A DNA stretch of 13,747 bases from JBEKZQ01 sp049509675 (GCA_049509675.1 JBEKZQ010000135.1:1-13747); one strand, 5' to 3'; positions 1 through 6,923 are shown, counted from the stretch's first letter. The notes: generated by a model from the letters alone, not told the origin. Numbers and translations: made by a program.

Positions 1-55
1 CGGCCAATTGGAAGCCAAATCGCGCGCGATGCAGACGGGCCGCAAGGGCAAATAG
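1..55 (+). CDS. C-terminal tail of a truncated upstream gene, unidentified
   Basis: Reading frame 2 from the left edge is open for 17 codons and ends in TAG at 53-55. It encodes a basic tail ending MQTGRKGK. A short basic C-terminus followed at once by a repeat hairpin is what the end of a plus-strand gene would look like, and this gene would converge on the cysteine desulfurase. Only the tail is inside the window, so no family can be assigned, and an open stretch this short could be chance. Confidence 0.35.
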   Translation, partial: GQLEAKSRAMQTGRKGK

Positions 56-67
56 GTGCCAATCATC

Positions 68-125
68 GTAGGACGGATTGCCAATCCGTCCCGCAGAACA
101 CGGACGGATTGGCAATCCGTCCTAC
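68..125. repeat. Dispersed inverted repeat, GTAGGACGGATTG family, copy 1
   Basis: Two near-identical arms face each other: GTAGGACGGATTGCCAATCC on the left and its near reverse complement ending CCGTCCTAC on the right, separated by about a dozen bases. Each arm also contains its own small palindrome (GGATTGCCAATCC), so several hairpins are possible. It lies between the end of the left-edge frame and the end of the cysteine desulfurase, that is, between convergent genes. It could act as a bidirectional terminator or an mRNA 3' stabiliser, but no T-tract is present. Related copies are at 9405-9464 and 12242-12297. Confidence 0.85.
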
Positions 126-165
126 AGACAACCGGCCAAGTTCTTGTCTTGCCGATCCTTGCCCG

Positions 166-1314
166 TCATAAGGCGAATGCGCGCATGCGTTCTGCGCCGG
201 CGACGAGCAACTGCACCGCCGTCTGCACCTCGGTTGGCGTGGTGCTGCGGCCAATCTGGCAGCGGATCGAATGATGCGCCGCCTCGGGCCTGCCGATCGC
301 CTGGAGCACGTAGTCGGGGTCGCCCTGGCTCTCGCAGGCCGATCCCTCGCTGAAGGCCACCTCGGGGACGCCGGCCATCAAACCTTTGCTGTCGACGCCC
401 CGCAAGGTGAGGTGCAGGCCGCCGGGAATCCGCTGCTGGGGATGGCCGTTGAGGGTAACGCCGTCGAGCCGGCTGGTGATTCCTTCGAGCAACATGCCCG
501 CAAGAGCGGCGAGCGTTGCCATGTCGTCCTGGAGCCGGGCGGCAGCCAACTCGCAGGCGGCGCCGAATCCCACGATGGCCGGCACATTGAGCGTACCGGC
601 GCGGAGGCCCTGCTCCTGTCCGCCGCCAAGCAGTTGCGGCACGATCCCCGCTCGCAGCGCCCGAGGCCCCAGATAGAGCGCCCCGGCGCCCTTGGGGCCA
701 TACAGCTTGTGGGCCGAGAAGGTGACGGCGTCCAGGCCCAGCCGCTCGACGTCCAGCGGCATTCGGCCCACCCACTGCGTGGCATCGCAATGGAACAGGA
801 CATCCCGGGCCCTGCAAACCTGCGCCAGCTCAACCAGCGGACTGACGGTATGGATCACGTGGCTGGCGGCAATGATCGAAACCAGCCGGGTGTCGTCGTC
901 CAGTGCGGCCGCGAGCGTGTCGGGATCGATCTGCCCCAGGGGATCCGGCCTCAAGCGGGTGACGCGGATCGCTCCGCCGCGCTCCTGCTGCCGGACCGGC
1001 TCGAGCACCGACTTGTGCTCGACGAGCGTGGTGACCAGGTGGCATGGTCGGCCGGCCCCGCCCATCGTTCCGGCAATCGCCAGGTTGTTGGCCTCGGTGG
1101 CGGAGGCGGTGAAGACGATGCGGCCGCGGCGGGCTCCGATCAGCGCGGCCACGGATTGCCGCGCCCGCTCCACGGCATCGGCGGCGCGGCGTCCCAACAC
1201 GTGCTGGCTGGCCGGATTGCCGAACTGCCCGCGCATGTAGGGCAGCATCGCTTCCAGCACGCCCTCGTCCAGCCGGGTCGTGGCGTTGTTGTCCAGATAG
1301 ATGACGTCTTGCAC
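166..1314 (-). CDS. Cysteine desulfurase (NifS/IscS-type, class V aminotransferase), divergent
   Basis: PLP-dependent enzyme expected to take sulfur from cysteine as a persulfide and release alanine, in the cytoplasm. From the GTG at 1314 it has 382 residues, the normal family length. Visible signatures are YLDNNATT near residues 6-13, ATEANNLAI near 72-80, His100, the HCDATQ segment (Asp177, Gln180), the PLP lysine in SAHK (Lys203), RAGTLNVPAIVGFG near 238-251, and the persulfide cysteine in GSAC (Cys327). The GTG start is chosen because YLDNNATT follows directly and a GGAG sits seven bases upstream; a longer frame adds only unrelated sequence. Oddity: the usual NNE[IT]G segment reads ASHVIH (about 150-155). 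It is last in the operon, starting just past the methyltransferase stop. No IscU- or Dnd-like partner is visible, so the sulfur acceptor is unknown. The fold is certain; the sulfur role is likely. Confidence 0.9.
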   Translation of the reverse strand: MQDVIYLDNNATTRLDEGVLEAMLPYMRGQFGNPASQHVLGRRAADAVERARQSVAALIGARRGRIVFTASATEANNLAIAGTMGGAGRPCHLVTTLVEHKSVLEPVRQQERGGAIRVTRLRPDPLGQIDPDTLAAALDDDTRLVSIIAASHVIHTVSPLVELAQVCRARDVLFHCDATQWVGRMPLDVERLGLDAVTFSAHKLYGPKGAGALYLGPRALRAGIVPQLLGGGQEQGLRAGTLNVPAIVGFGAACELAAARLQDDMATLAALAGMLLEGITSRLDGVTLNGHPQQRIPGGLHLTLRGVDSKGLMAGVPEVAFSEGSACESQGDPDYVLQAIGRPEAAHHSIRCQIGRSTTPTEVQTAVQLLVAGAERMRAFAL

Positions 1315-1315
1315 C

Positions 1316-2008
1316 TCAGCACTCCGCCAGGACCAGGAGCACGCGGCGTTGCGGCTGGCCCAGAATACGGGCGCGGCGGAAACCGGCGGCCCGCGCCAGT
1401 GCCTCGATCTCGGCCGAATGAAAATAGGTCTTGTTGCCCGGATTGCAGGGGTAGGCGTGCCGTGCCGCGGCATTGAGGAAATCGAGGATGGCGAAGCCGC
1501 CGTCGGGCACGAGCGCTTGCTGCACTTGGCGCAACAGCAACGGCGCCCAGCGGGGCCCGTAGTGCGAGAGGAGGATCCCCCGCGAGAACACCGCGCCTGC
1601 GGCGGTCATGTGAGAGGCCAGCTCGAAACAATTGCCCAGCACCCATTGCGTGCCGGGCAACGAGCGCTGCGCGGCCATGTCGAGCATCCGCGGGCTGAGA
1701 TCCAGGCCGATGCCGCCGGCGAAGTGCTCCAGGAAGTGCTCCAGGATCAGGCCGGTGCCGCAGGCCAGATCGACCAGCAGATGCCCGCGGCAAAACTCGC
1801 TGCGATCAGCGACGGTTGTCTCGGCATCCGCGAGAAATCGGCAATAGGCATCGTCGTCGTTGAGATGGAAATGCGCGTCCGCCAGGTCGGCGTCCCAGCG
1901 GCCGGCCTTTTGATCCCAGCGAGCGCGGATCAGCGGCAGGTCCAGGGCGTCGTAATCGGCCTGGCGGCTGGGCGGCATGCCGTAGGGATTACTAGGCCTG
2001 GGGAGCAT
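1316..2008 (-). CDS. Class I SAM-dependent methyltransferase
   Basis: A 230-residue soluble protein with the Rossmann-fold methyltransferase core. Motif I is VDLACGTG (residues 79-86). A putative motif II acidic residue, Asp103, sits in GLDLS. A VFSRGILLSHYG stretch (about 140-151) and the post-core strand LVPDGGFAILDFLN (about 167-179) follow. The start at 2008 is chosen because an excellent GGAGGAG lies five bases upstream; an ATG at 2029 is possible but has no such site. The gene begins 17 bases inside the HIT gene and its stop lies just before the cysteine desulfurase start. Resemblance is to the broad methyltransferase 11/25 class, which covers small molecules, lipids and tRNA, so the substrate cannot be named. 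From its neighbours I infer a nucleotide-derived or sulfur-containing small molecule, with low certainty. Confidence 0.85.
   Translation of the reverse strand: MLPRPSNPYGMPPSRQADYDALDLPLIRARWDQKAGRWDADLADAHFHLNDDDAYCRFLADAETTVADRSEFCRGHLLVDLACGTGLILEHFLEHFAGGIGLDLSPRMLDMAAQRSLPGTQWVLGNCFELASHMTAAGAVFSRGILLSHYGPRWAPLLLRQVQQALVPDGGFAILDFLNAAARHAYPCNPGNKTYFHSAEIEALARAAGFRRARILGQPQRRVLLVLAEC
1322..1325 (-). promoter_or_regulatory. Ribosome binding site deciding the GTG start of the cysteine desulfurase
   Basis: GGAG lies seven bases before GTG 1314 and inside the last codons of the methyltransferase gene. This supports translational coupling and the short GTG start rather than an upstream ATG. 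Confidence 0.55.
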
Positions 2009-2654
2009 GCGGGCTCCTCCAATCGGCAAGCACGGCGACCGTTCGTTTCAGTTCTTCCAGGCCCGGGTAGTTGCGCCAGTGCCAGCGTTCGGGCATCCCC
2101 AACTCCGCGGTGATGATCTTGCGAATGTACTGCGAGGGGACGATTCCCGAGTCGTACACGAAGCGGCGGCCGTCGTTGCCCTGCAGGAACAAGTAGGCCT
2201 GGCCGCGCTCGCCCCACTGGGCCAACTCGCCGAGGAGGCGAATCTCGCGGTGCGGTAACCGTTCGAGATGCCGGTGGACGTCGACGGCCACGGGAAACAC
2301 GTTCCAATGGGCATGGTCCACGCAACAGGTGCCCTTCTCGCCGGGCGATACGGGAGCATGCTCGAACATTACGGGACGGCATCCGTAATGGGCAAGCAGC
2401 CGCTCGCACGTCTCCTGCTGGAGGCGTTCCAGCGCGTCGTACTCGTCGTGCGACAAGTCGGCCATGGAAATGCGGTGTTCGCGGGTGGCGATCAGCAGGC
2501 CGCCCTCCACAAACTGCCCCAACGGCGGAAAGACCAGAAAGTGCGGCGTGGCATGCACTACCCGCGAAACAAGCTCGTGCCCCAGCAATTCATGGTAAAT
2601 CGGCGAGCCGCGGCCGTCAAACTCCTGGCAGAAGACGCAGTTCGGGTTGTTCAT
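1992..2654 (-). CDS. HIT-superfamily protein (nucleotide hydrolase/transferase-like)
   Basis: A 220-residue protein of the histidine triad superfamily, whose members cleave or transfer nucleoside monophosphate groups through a histidine-bound intermediate. A CVFC pair (Cys6, Cys9) at the N-terminus resembles the zinc-binding start of many HIT and GalT-like proteins. The triad region reads VDHAHWN: His114 and the presumed nucleophile His116 are present, but the third triad position is Asn118. GalT enzymes have Gln there, so a nucleotidyltransferase-like role is possible. The C-terminal 90 residues extend beyond a minimal HIT domain. The start overlaps the RdgB-like stop as ATGA, so the two are probably translationally coupled. 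The substrate cannot be named; a nucleotide fits both family and context. Confidence 0.82.
   Translation of the reverse strand: MNNPNCVFCQEFDGRGSPIYHELLGHELVSRVVHATPHFLVFPPLGQFVEGGLLIATREHRISMADLSHDEYDALERLQQETCERLLAHYGCRPVMFEHAPVSPGEKGTCCVDHAHWNVFPVAVDVHRHLERLPHREIRLLGELAQWGERGQAYLFLQGNDGRRFVYDSGIVPSQYIRKIITAELGMPERWHWRNYPGLEELKRTVAVLADWRSPHAPQA
2014..2020 (-). promoter_or_regulatory. Strong Shine-Dalgarno for the methyltransferase, inside the HIT gene
   Basis: Minus-strand GGAGGAG, five bases before ATG 2008. It fixes the start of the methyltransferase and implies it is translated from the shared operon mRNA. Confidence 0.7.
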
Positions 2655-3217
2655 TGGGGCTCTTCCGGTTCGCCGGCCGCGGCGGCAAGGGCCGCCCGCA
2701 ACCGAAAGATATCCACCGCCAGCGCCTCCAACGCCCGGCGGCGGTGCTGGAAGACGTCGCCTGCCGCCGATTCATCCGCTACGAACCATTGCGTCAAGGG
2801 GCCGGGGCCGGGTCCCGGCGGACGGCGCGGATCGAGCCGCCCCGGCGCCTCCCCCTGCCAATGCCAAAGCGCTCCCTGAATCCAGCAACCGAGATGGCAC
2901 ACCAGCCGGCCGCGGGCGGTGGTGCCAGCCAGCAGCCGCTCGAGGCCGGCGGCGCCCAGCGCCTTGCACACCTGCCGGGTGAGCGGCCCGGGAAAACCGG
3001 GGTAGGCGTCCAGCAGCAAGCCGCTGTCGTCGACCAGGCACGGCGCGCCGAAGGCTTCGCAGGCCAGGCGGGCTTTGCGGCTCAAAACGGCCGGAAAATC
3101 GTCGTCCTGCAACTCGGCCATCTCGAACCCGGGCGCGCGCAGCGCGATCTGCAACTGCTCTAATCGCTCGGCCAGCGGGGCGTACTTGGCAGGATTGTTG
3201 GTCAGCAGGCACAACAT
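2651..3217 (-). CDS. RdgB/HAM1-like nucleoside triphosphate pyrophosphatase, divergent
   Basis: A 188-residue member of the ITPase/HAM1 fold, which hydrolyses (d)NTPs to (d)NMP and pyrophosphate. Phosphate-binding motifs are visible: TNNPAK at 6-11 (family S/TxNxxK), VDDSGLLLDA at 62-71 with catalytic Asp63 and Asp64, and FQHRRRAL at 156-163 matching the family SHRxRAL. The base-recognition loop is not normal. Where RdgB has an FGYDP-type motif, this protein has a Pro/Gly-rich stretch ending QWFVAD (about 133-148). That suggests altered base specificity rather than housekeeping removal of dITP/XTP. Start and stop overlap the flanking genes (TGATG and ATGA junctions). Family call is secure; substrate is not known. 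Confidence 0.83.
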   Translation of the reverse strand: MLCLLTNNPAKYAPLAERLEQLQIALRAPGFEMAELQDDDFPAVLSRKARLACEAFGAPCLVDDSGLLLDAYPGFPGPLTRQVCKALGAAGLERLLAGTTARGRLVCHLGCWIQGALWHWQGEAPGRLDPRRPPGPGPGPLTQWFVADESAAGDVFQHRRRALEALAVDIFRLRAALAAAAGEPEEPQ

Positions 3218-4893
3218 CAGAACGATTCACGGATCAGGGCGGCCGCCCGGCGACAAACGTCCTCCGCATCGCGGCCGTCGGTAGGCAGGAAGGCGACCTT
3301 CGGGCCTTGGGTCGCCAGCCAGGCGTAGAAGTCGCGCTCCCGCCGCGCGAAGGCCGCGTCGGCCGGACTGGCGGCGTCCCACTGCCGTTCCTGGCCGCTC
3401 TTGCCGGCAATCCGCGCGGAGCATGTGGCCGGGCTGGCCTCCAAGACGATGGTCAGATCGGGGACCCTCAGTCGATCGGCCGCCAGTTCCAGCAACGACA
3501 GCAGTCGTTCCAGCCGCTCGGGATCATGGGCGTAATGCACGGCCAGAGTCGACCACAACGAGCGGTCCATCACCATCAGTTTCGCGCCGCCGGCGGGGAT
3601 ATCACGGGCGGCCTCGATCACGCCGGAGAGAAAATACATGGCCGAGGCGAGCCAATCGGCATCGCGGATCATGTGCAGTTTCAGGGCGGGCTCTTCCCAG
3701 GCGGCCGGCACGCCGCGAAGCTGCGGCAGGCCCAGGCGTTGGCCCAGTGCCTGGCACAAACAGGTCTTGCCGGCGCCGTTGGGCCCCTCGATCGCCACCA
3801 CGCGCGGCTCGCCGCGGCCGACGGCCAGGCGCGCCGGCAGAGTGCGTCGCCGGGCCGCCAGCCGCCGGGTCTCGAACGTCAGCACCTCGCGGACCAGACG
3901 GATACACTCGATCGGTCGCGGACTGTAGACCGTTTCCTTGCCCAACATGACGGCGTCCGGATGCTGTTGGGCCAGCACCGCCAGGCCGGAGAGTTCCGCC
4001 CGCTGCGGCATCCCCACTTCCGCGAAACACTCGACGATTTGCGTCGCCACCACCACCGGCTTGCCCGCCCGCTGCGCCGCCGCCACGAGTTGCTCCTGCA
4101 CCTCGGGCAAGCGGATGAACTCCACGGCGGGCCCAAGATCGCCGCGGGCCACCATGATGCCGTCTGATACGCGGAGAATGGAATCGATGCGTTCGACGGC
4201 GGCCGTGGTCTCGATCTTGGCCATGACCCGAACCGGCGTGGCGAGCTGTCTGCGCAGCTCATCGCGGCCGGCTTCAACGTCGTCGGCCGTCGCTACCAGC
4301 GAGAGTGCCACCCAGTCGGGAATCAGATGCTCGGCCGCGAAACTTCGCAGCAGGTCGCGGTCGGCCGGCGTGACCATCGTGAACGGGCTGAGACTGTCGG
4401 GCAGATAGAGCGAATTCGACGATTTCAGCAGCGTGGCGCATCGCTGCAGGCAGGCCAATACGCCGTCGGGATGCACCTCTTCGACCCGAAACTCCAGCCG
4501 ACCGTCGCAGAACCACATGCGGTGCCCGACGGAAAGTTCTCCCAGCAATGCCCCCAGACCGGGCAAGGGGATCCTGGGGATCTCGGCCGGTTGCGCCCCC
4601 TCGGAGACCTGTGGGGCGTCCACGAACTTCACGACCGCTCCCACCGCCAACGACAGGTCGGGCATTTTCCCGGTCCGTGGCCGCGAGGATGGCAGGTCGA
4701 GCAACAGTTGCACGGGAATCCTGGACTGCGCAGCCGCCCGGCGAACGTCGGCCGCGTTGGTCAAGTGGGGACGCTGCCGGTAACCGCAGGGCAGACGGAA
4801 CCATCGGGCCCCCGCCTCGATGGCCAAGCCAAAACATTCGGCCGTTTCCAAGGTGGGCCCCACGGTCACCATGATCTCAGGCACGTTGAACAT
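3217..4893 (-). CDS. Fusion of pyruvate kinase-like domain and thymidylate kinase-like domain
   Basis: 558 residues with two catalytic modules. Residues 1-340 are a pyruvate kinase barrel plus B domain: VTVGPT (9-14), AKIET with Lys226 and Glu228, ARGDLG with Asp252, and VATQ with Thr284. The allosteric C domain of ordinary pyruvate kinase is missing. In its place, after an Arg-rich linker, residues 363-558 form a P-loop kinase of the dTMP kinase type: Walker A GPNGAGKT (370-377), MDRSLWST (442-449, the DR motif), PDLTIVLEA (478-486), and an Arg-rich LID. Oddities: NFSHG is replaced by PCGYR, and DTKGPEIRTG by DLPSSRPRTG, so potassium ligands are altered and an Arg sits where potassium-independent enzymes carry Lys. 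ATG 4893 has GAGGGAG just upstream; a frame starting at 4929 lacks this. Pyruvate kinases can phosphorylate several NDPs, so one chain could plausibly convert an NMP to an NTP (inference). Confidence 0.88.
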   Translation of the reverse strand: MFNVPEIMVTVGPTLETAECFGLAIEAGARWFRLPCGYRQRPHLTNAADVRRAAAQSRIPVQLLLDLPSSRPRTGKMPDLSLAVGAVVKFVDAPQVSEGAQPAEIPRIPLPGLGALLGELSVGHRMWFCDGRLEFRVEEVHPDGVLACLQRCATLLKSSNSLYLPDSLSPFTMVTPADRDLLRSFAAEHLIPDWVALSLVATADDVEAGRDELRRQLATPVRVMAKIETTAAVERIDSILRVSDGIMVARGDLGPAVEFIRLPEVQEQLVAAAQRAGKPVVVATQIVECFAEVGMPQRAELSGLAVLAQQHPDAVMLGKETVYSPRPIECIRLVREVLTFETRRLAARRRTLPARLAVGRGEPRVVAIEGPNGAGKTCLCQALGQRLGLPQLRGVPAAWEEPALKLHMIRDADWLASAMYFLSGVIEAARDIPAGGAKLMVMDRSLWSTLAVHYAHDPERLERLLSLLELAADRLRVPDLTIVLEASPATCSARIAGKSGQERQWDAASPADAAFARRERDFYAWLATQGPKVAFLPTDGRDAEDVCRRAAALIRESF

Positions 4894-4913
4894 TTCACTC
4901 CCTCGAAAATAAC

Positions 4914-4942
4914 AATATATCATGCACATGCCGCGCGCGGAA
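4914..4942 (-). promoter_or_regulatory. Possible internal promoter before the kinase fusion gene
   Basis: The 87-base gap between the Gre stop and ATG 4893 is the only real break in the operon and has an AT-rich patch. On the minus strand TATATT (4914-4919) matches the -10 consensus in five of six positions, with TTCCGC (4937-4942) 17 bases upstream as a poor -35. This is weak evidence only. Confidence 0.25.
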
Positions 4943-4980
4943 CGAATCTGCGAACGCCGCGGCCCGAAAAAACTCGCATC

Positions 4981-5502
4981 TTACTCGTAGCGGCCGTCAC
5001 TCTCCACCCCCGCCATGCGCACATCGTGCTGGGTTGCCACGCGAATCTCCAACACCTCGACCGTAAAGGCGCGGTCGGGCAGGGCGACCGTCCGCGATTC
5101 ACCTTTTTTCATGCCCAGCAGCGTGCGGCCCATGGGGCTGGACGCCGAGCAGGCGTTCTCCAGTACGGCGCCCTCGCCATCGCCGCACAGCACATAGGCT
5201 TCCGCCTCCGCGTCGCCGGGCCGGCGCACGAGCACGTAGTGGCCAATCGCCACGCGATCATTGTCGGCGGGCTGCGGGGCGAGCACTGCGCCGTCCAGCA
5301 GTTTGCAGAGGCTGCGAAGCTGCTGGGAAAACAATTCCTGTTGCCGCATTCCTTCTTCGTATTCAAAATTATCGTGATAGGCGTTGGAATCGTTCTGCGC
5401 CGCCTCGCCCGCCGCTTGCAGCGCCCCCTGTCGCCGTTGCTCCAGAAAGGCGATTTTCTCGCGGATGGCCGCCAGGCCGAACTTGGTCAGATACTTGGCC
5501 AT
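4981..5502 (-). CDS. GreA/GreB-family transcript cleavage (RNA polymerase rescue) factor
   Basis: A 173-residue protein, close to the usual Gre length of about 160. The N-terminal half is a predicted coiled-coil hairpin (about 5-72). Near its tip, HDNFEYEEG places Asp44 and Glu47 with the same spacing as the two acidic catalytic residues of GreA (GDLSENAEY type). The C-terminal half (about 85-155) is the FKBP-like domain with SSPMGRTLLGMKKGE, matching the family SPLGRALLGKxxGD. Gre factors bind the RNA polymerase secondary channel and stimulate cleavage of backtracked RNA. ATG 5502 starts eight bases after the radical SAM stop, with only a weak ribosome site. A second, specialised Gre inside a nucleotide-chemistry operon is unusual. 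It might help polymerase on modified templates or with modified NTPs, or be a passenger. Confidence 0.88.
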   Translation of the reverse strand: MAKYLTKFGLAAIREKIAFLEQRRQGALQAAGEAAQNDSNAYHDNFEYEEGMRQQELFSQQLRSLCKLLDGAVLAPQPADNDRVAIGHYVLVRRPGDAEAEAYVLCGDGEGAVLENACSASSPMGRTLLGMKKGESRTVALPDRAFTVEVLEIRVATQHDVRMAGVESDGRYE

Positions 5503-5510
5503 AGCGCCGC

Positions 5511-6923
5511 TCAATCCCGCTGGTGGAAGACGCTCATCGACAGTGAGTTCAACGGCGTGGAGAACACATACTCGTCGCGCGGCGTGGCGCGGTCGCTGCT
5601 GACATAGCCTTCTGCCTCCAGCGCGGCCACCGTGTGCTCCAGGAGTTCCAGCAGTTGGCCGCGGTCCAGGTAGTCGAAGGAGATGTTGTCGTTCAGGCCG
5701 CCGTAGCAAAAACTGGCGAAGTCCTTGGGGTCCCGAATGCGCAGCCCGTGCTCGGCCGGCCGCTCGTAGTAGAGCGTGCCCGGGAAAGGGATCAACTGAT
5801 GGATCGAGATCTCCTGCGGCCGCAACTCGCGCATGAAGGAGACCGACTCGTACTGTTCGTCCAAGGTGCCGGGCAAGCCGAAGACCCAGCCGGTCTTGAC
5901 GCGCATGCCGGCGTCCTTGGCGCTGCGCACGCCCAGGCGGATGGTCTCCCGGTCGATCCCCTTCTGAATCCGCTTCAGGACCGCTTCGGAACCCGACTCG
6001 ACGCCGAAATAGACGCGCTGGCAGCCGGCGGCCACCATGGCGGCGGCGACCTGCGGATCGATGCTGTCGGCACGCATCTGTGCAACCCACTGCACGTCCA
6101 GGCATTCTTGCACCAGGCGATCGCAGAACTCGAGCACGTTGCGGCGGGCCATCAGAAAGACATCGTCGACGAAGAACACTTCTTTCGCCGCATAACGGTC
6201 CACGAGATAGCGCATTTCCGCGCACAGCTCGCCGGCCGAGCGGATCGTCACTCCGCCCCGCAACACCCGGCCCGTGTAGTTGGCGCAGAACGCACACCGG
6301 TAGGGGCAGCCGCGCGAGGCCAACATCGAGTGATGCGTGTACAAAGGGAGGTTATAGACGTCGCGATCCACGATGCCCAGCTCTGCGAGGTCCGGGCCTT
6401 TCGCCGCCCCTGCCAAGGGGACAGTCCCATTTTCCTGCGATCGCGAGCGATCGCCGAACGAAAATTGGGACAGTCCCCCGCCGGCCGCGGAAACCACGCG
6501 GGGGACGTCCCGCCATGACCGGCGCCGGCTGAGCCGCCGGAGCAGCTCGACCATCGCCGCGCAGCCCTCGCCCAGCACCACGGCGTCGGCGCCATCGGCC
6601 AGAAAGTCCTGCGGAAACAAGCTGGCGTGGATGCCGCCGGCGACGATCGGCATGCGGGGAAACTCCCGCCGCAATCGCCGCAATTGCCGCTGGGCCACCG
6701 GGTAACTGGGCGTGATCACCGACAGTCCCACCAGGTCGGCGCAGAAGTCGCGCAGGCGGGCCAGCAGCCGCTCGTCGTCGGCCCCCTCGGCACTCTGATC
6801 GAAAACGGCCACTTCGTGGCCCTGCCGCCGCAAGGCCGTGGCGATCAGGCCGACCCCCAGCGGATACTCGCGGTAAGTCTGCTTCGGATTCAACGAGCGC
6901 GGAAGGAGCAGGAAGACGTTCAT
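5511..6923 (-). CDS. B12-binding/radical SAM enzyme
   Basis: 470 residues, typical for the cobalamin-binding radical SAM class. Residues 1-135 resemble the B12-binding fold (MNVFLLLP, then YPLGVGLIATALRRQGHEV and a VAGGIHASLFP segment), without a DxHxxG motif. The radical SAM core follows: the cluster motif CPYRCAFC gives Cys206, Cys210 and Cys213, then FFVDDVF (250-256), YFGVESGSE (305-313) and GWVFGLPGT (345-353). Such enzymes do methylations, thiomethylations, ring contractions and other radical steps; the substrate is not readable. ATG 6923 is chosen because AGGGAG precedes it by five bases, and it overlaps the upstream stop as ATGA. Residues 149-169 are encoded by a palindromic repeat inserted in frame between the two domains. 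Confidence 0.88.
   Translation of the reverse strand: MNVFLLLPRSLNPKQTYREYPLGVGLIATALRRQGHEVAVFDQSAEGADDERLLARLRDFCADLVGLSVITPSYPVAQRQLRRLRREFPRMPIVAGGIHASLFPQDFLADGADAVVLGEGCAAMVELLRRLSRRRSWRDVPRVVSAAGGGLSQFSFGDRSRSQENGTVPLAGAAKGPDLAELGIVDRDVYNLPLYTHHSMLASRGCPYRCAFCANYTGRVLRGGVTIRSAGELCAEMRYLVDRYAAKEVFFVDDVFLMARRNVLEFCDRLVQECLDVQWVAQMRADSIDPQVAAAMVAAGCQRVYFGVESGSEAVLKRIQKGIDRETIRLGVRSAKDAGMRVKTGWVFGLPGTLDEQYESVSFMRELRPQEISIHQLIPFPGTLYYERPAEHGLRIRDPKDFASFCYGGLNDNISFDYLDRGQLLELLEHTVAALEAEGYVSSDRATPRDEYVFSTPLNSLSMSVFHQRD
6417..6479. repeat. Palindromic repeat inserted in frame in the radical SAM gene
   Basis: 63 bases bounded by GGGACAGTCCC motifs (6418-6428 and 6467-6477) in mirrored arms that continue as ATTTTC-like tracts and end in two GCGATCGC palindromes (6437-6444, 6447-6454) separated by GA. 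The length equals 21 codons and the reading frame is kept. This looks like an intergenic-type palindromic element that has become coding sequence, in the linker between the B12-binding and radical SAM domains. Confidence 0.75.

Noticed and set aside
68..125. CRISPR array from repeated GGATTG…CAATCC units
   Set aside because: Only two mirrored, not direct, arms per site; no regular spacers and no cas genes.
166..1314. Nitrogen-fixation NifS or phosphorothioate DndA assignment
   Set aside because: No nif or dnd genes are near; sequence alone supports only the cysteine desulfurase family.
271..1476. Long plus-strand open frame opposite the cysteine desulfurase
   Set aside because: It is antisense to a clear enzyme family match; the high GC content creates long empty frames. 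The same holds for other long antisense frames at 3307-4167, 4327-5607, 5634-6518, 10756-11922 and 12373-13371.
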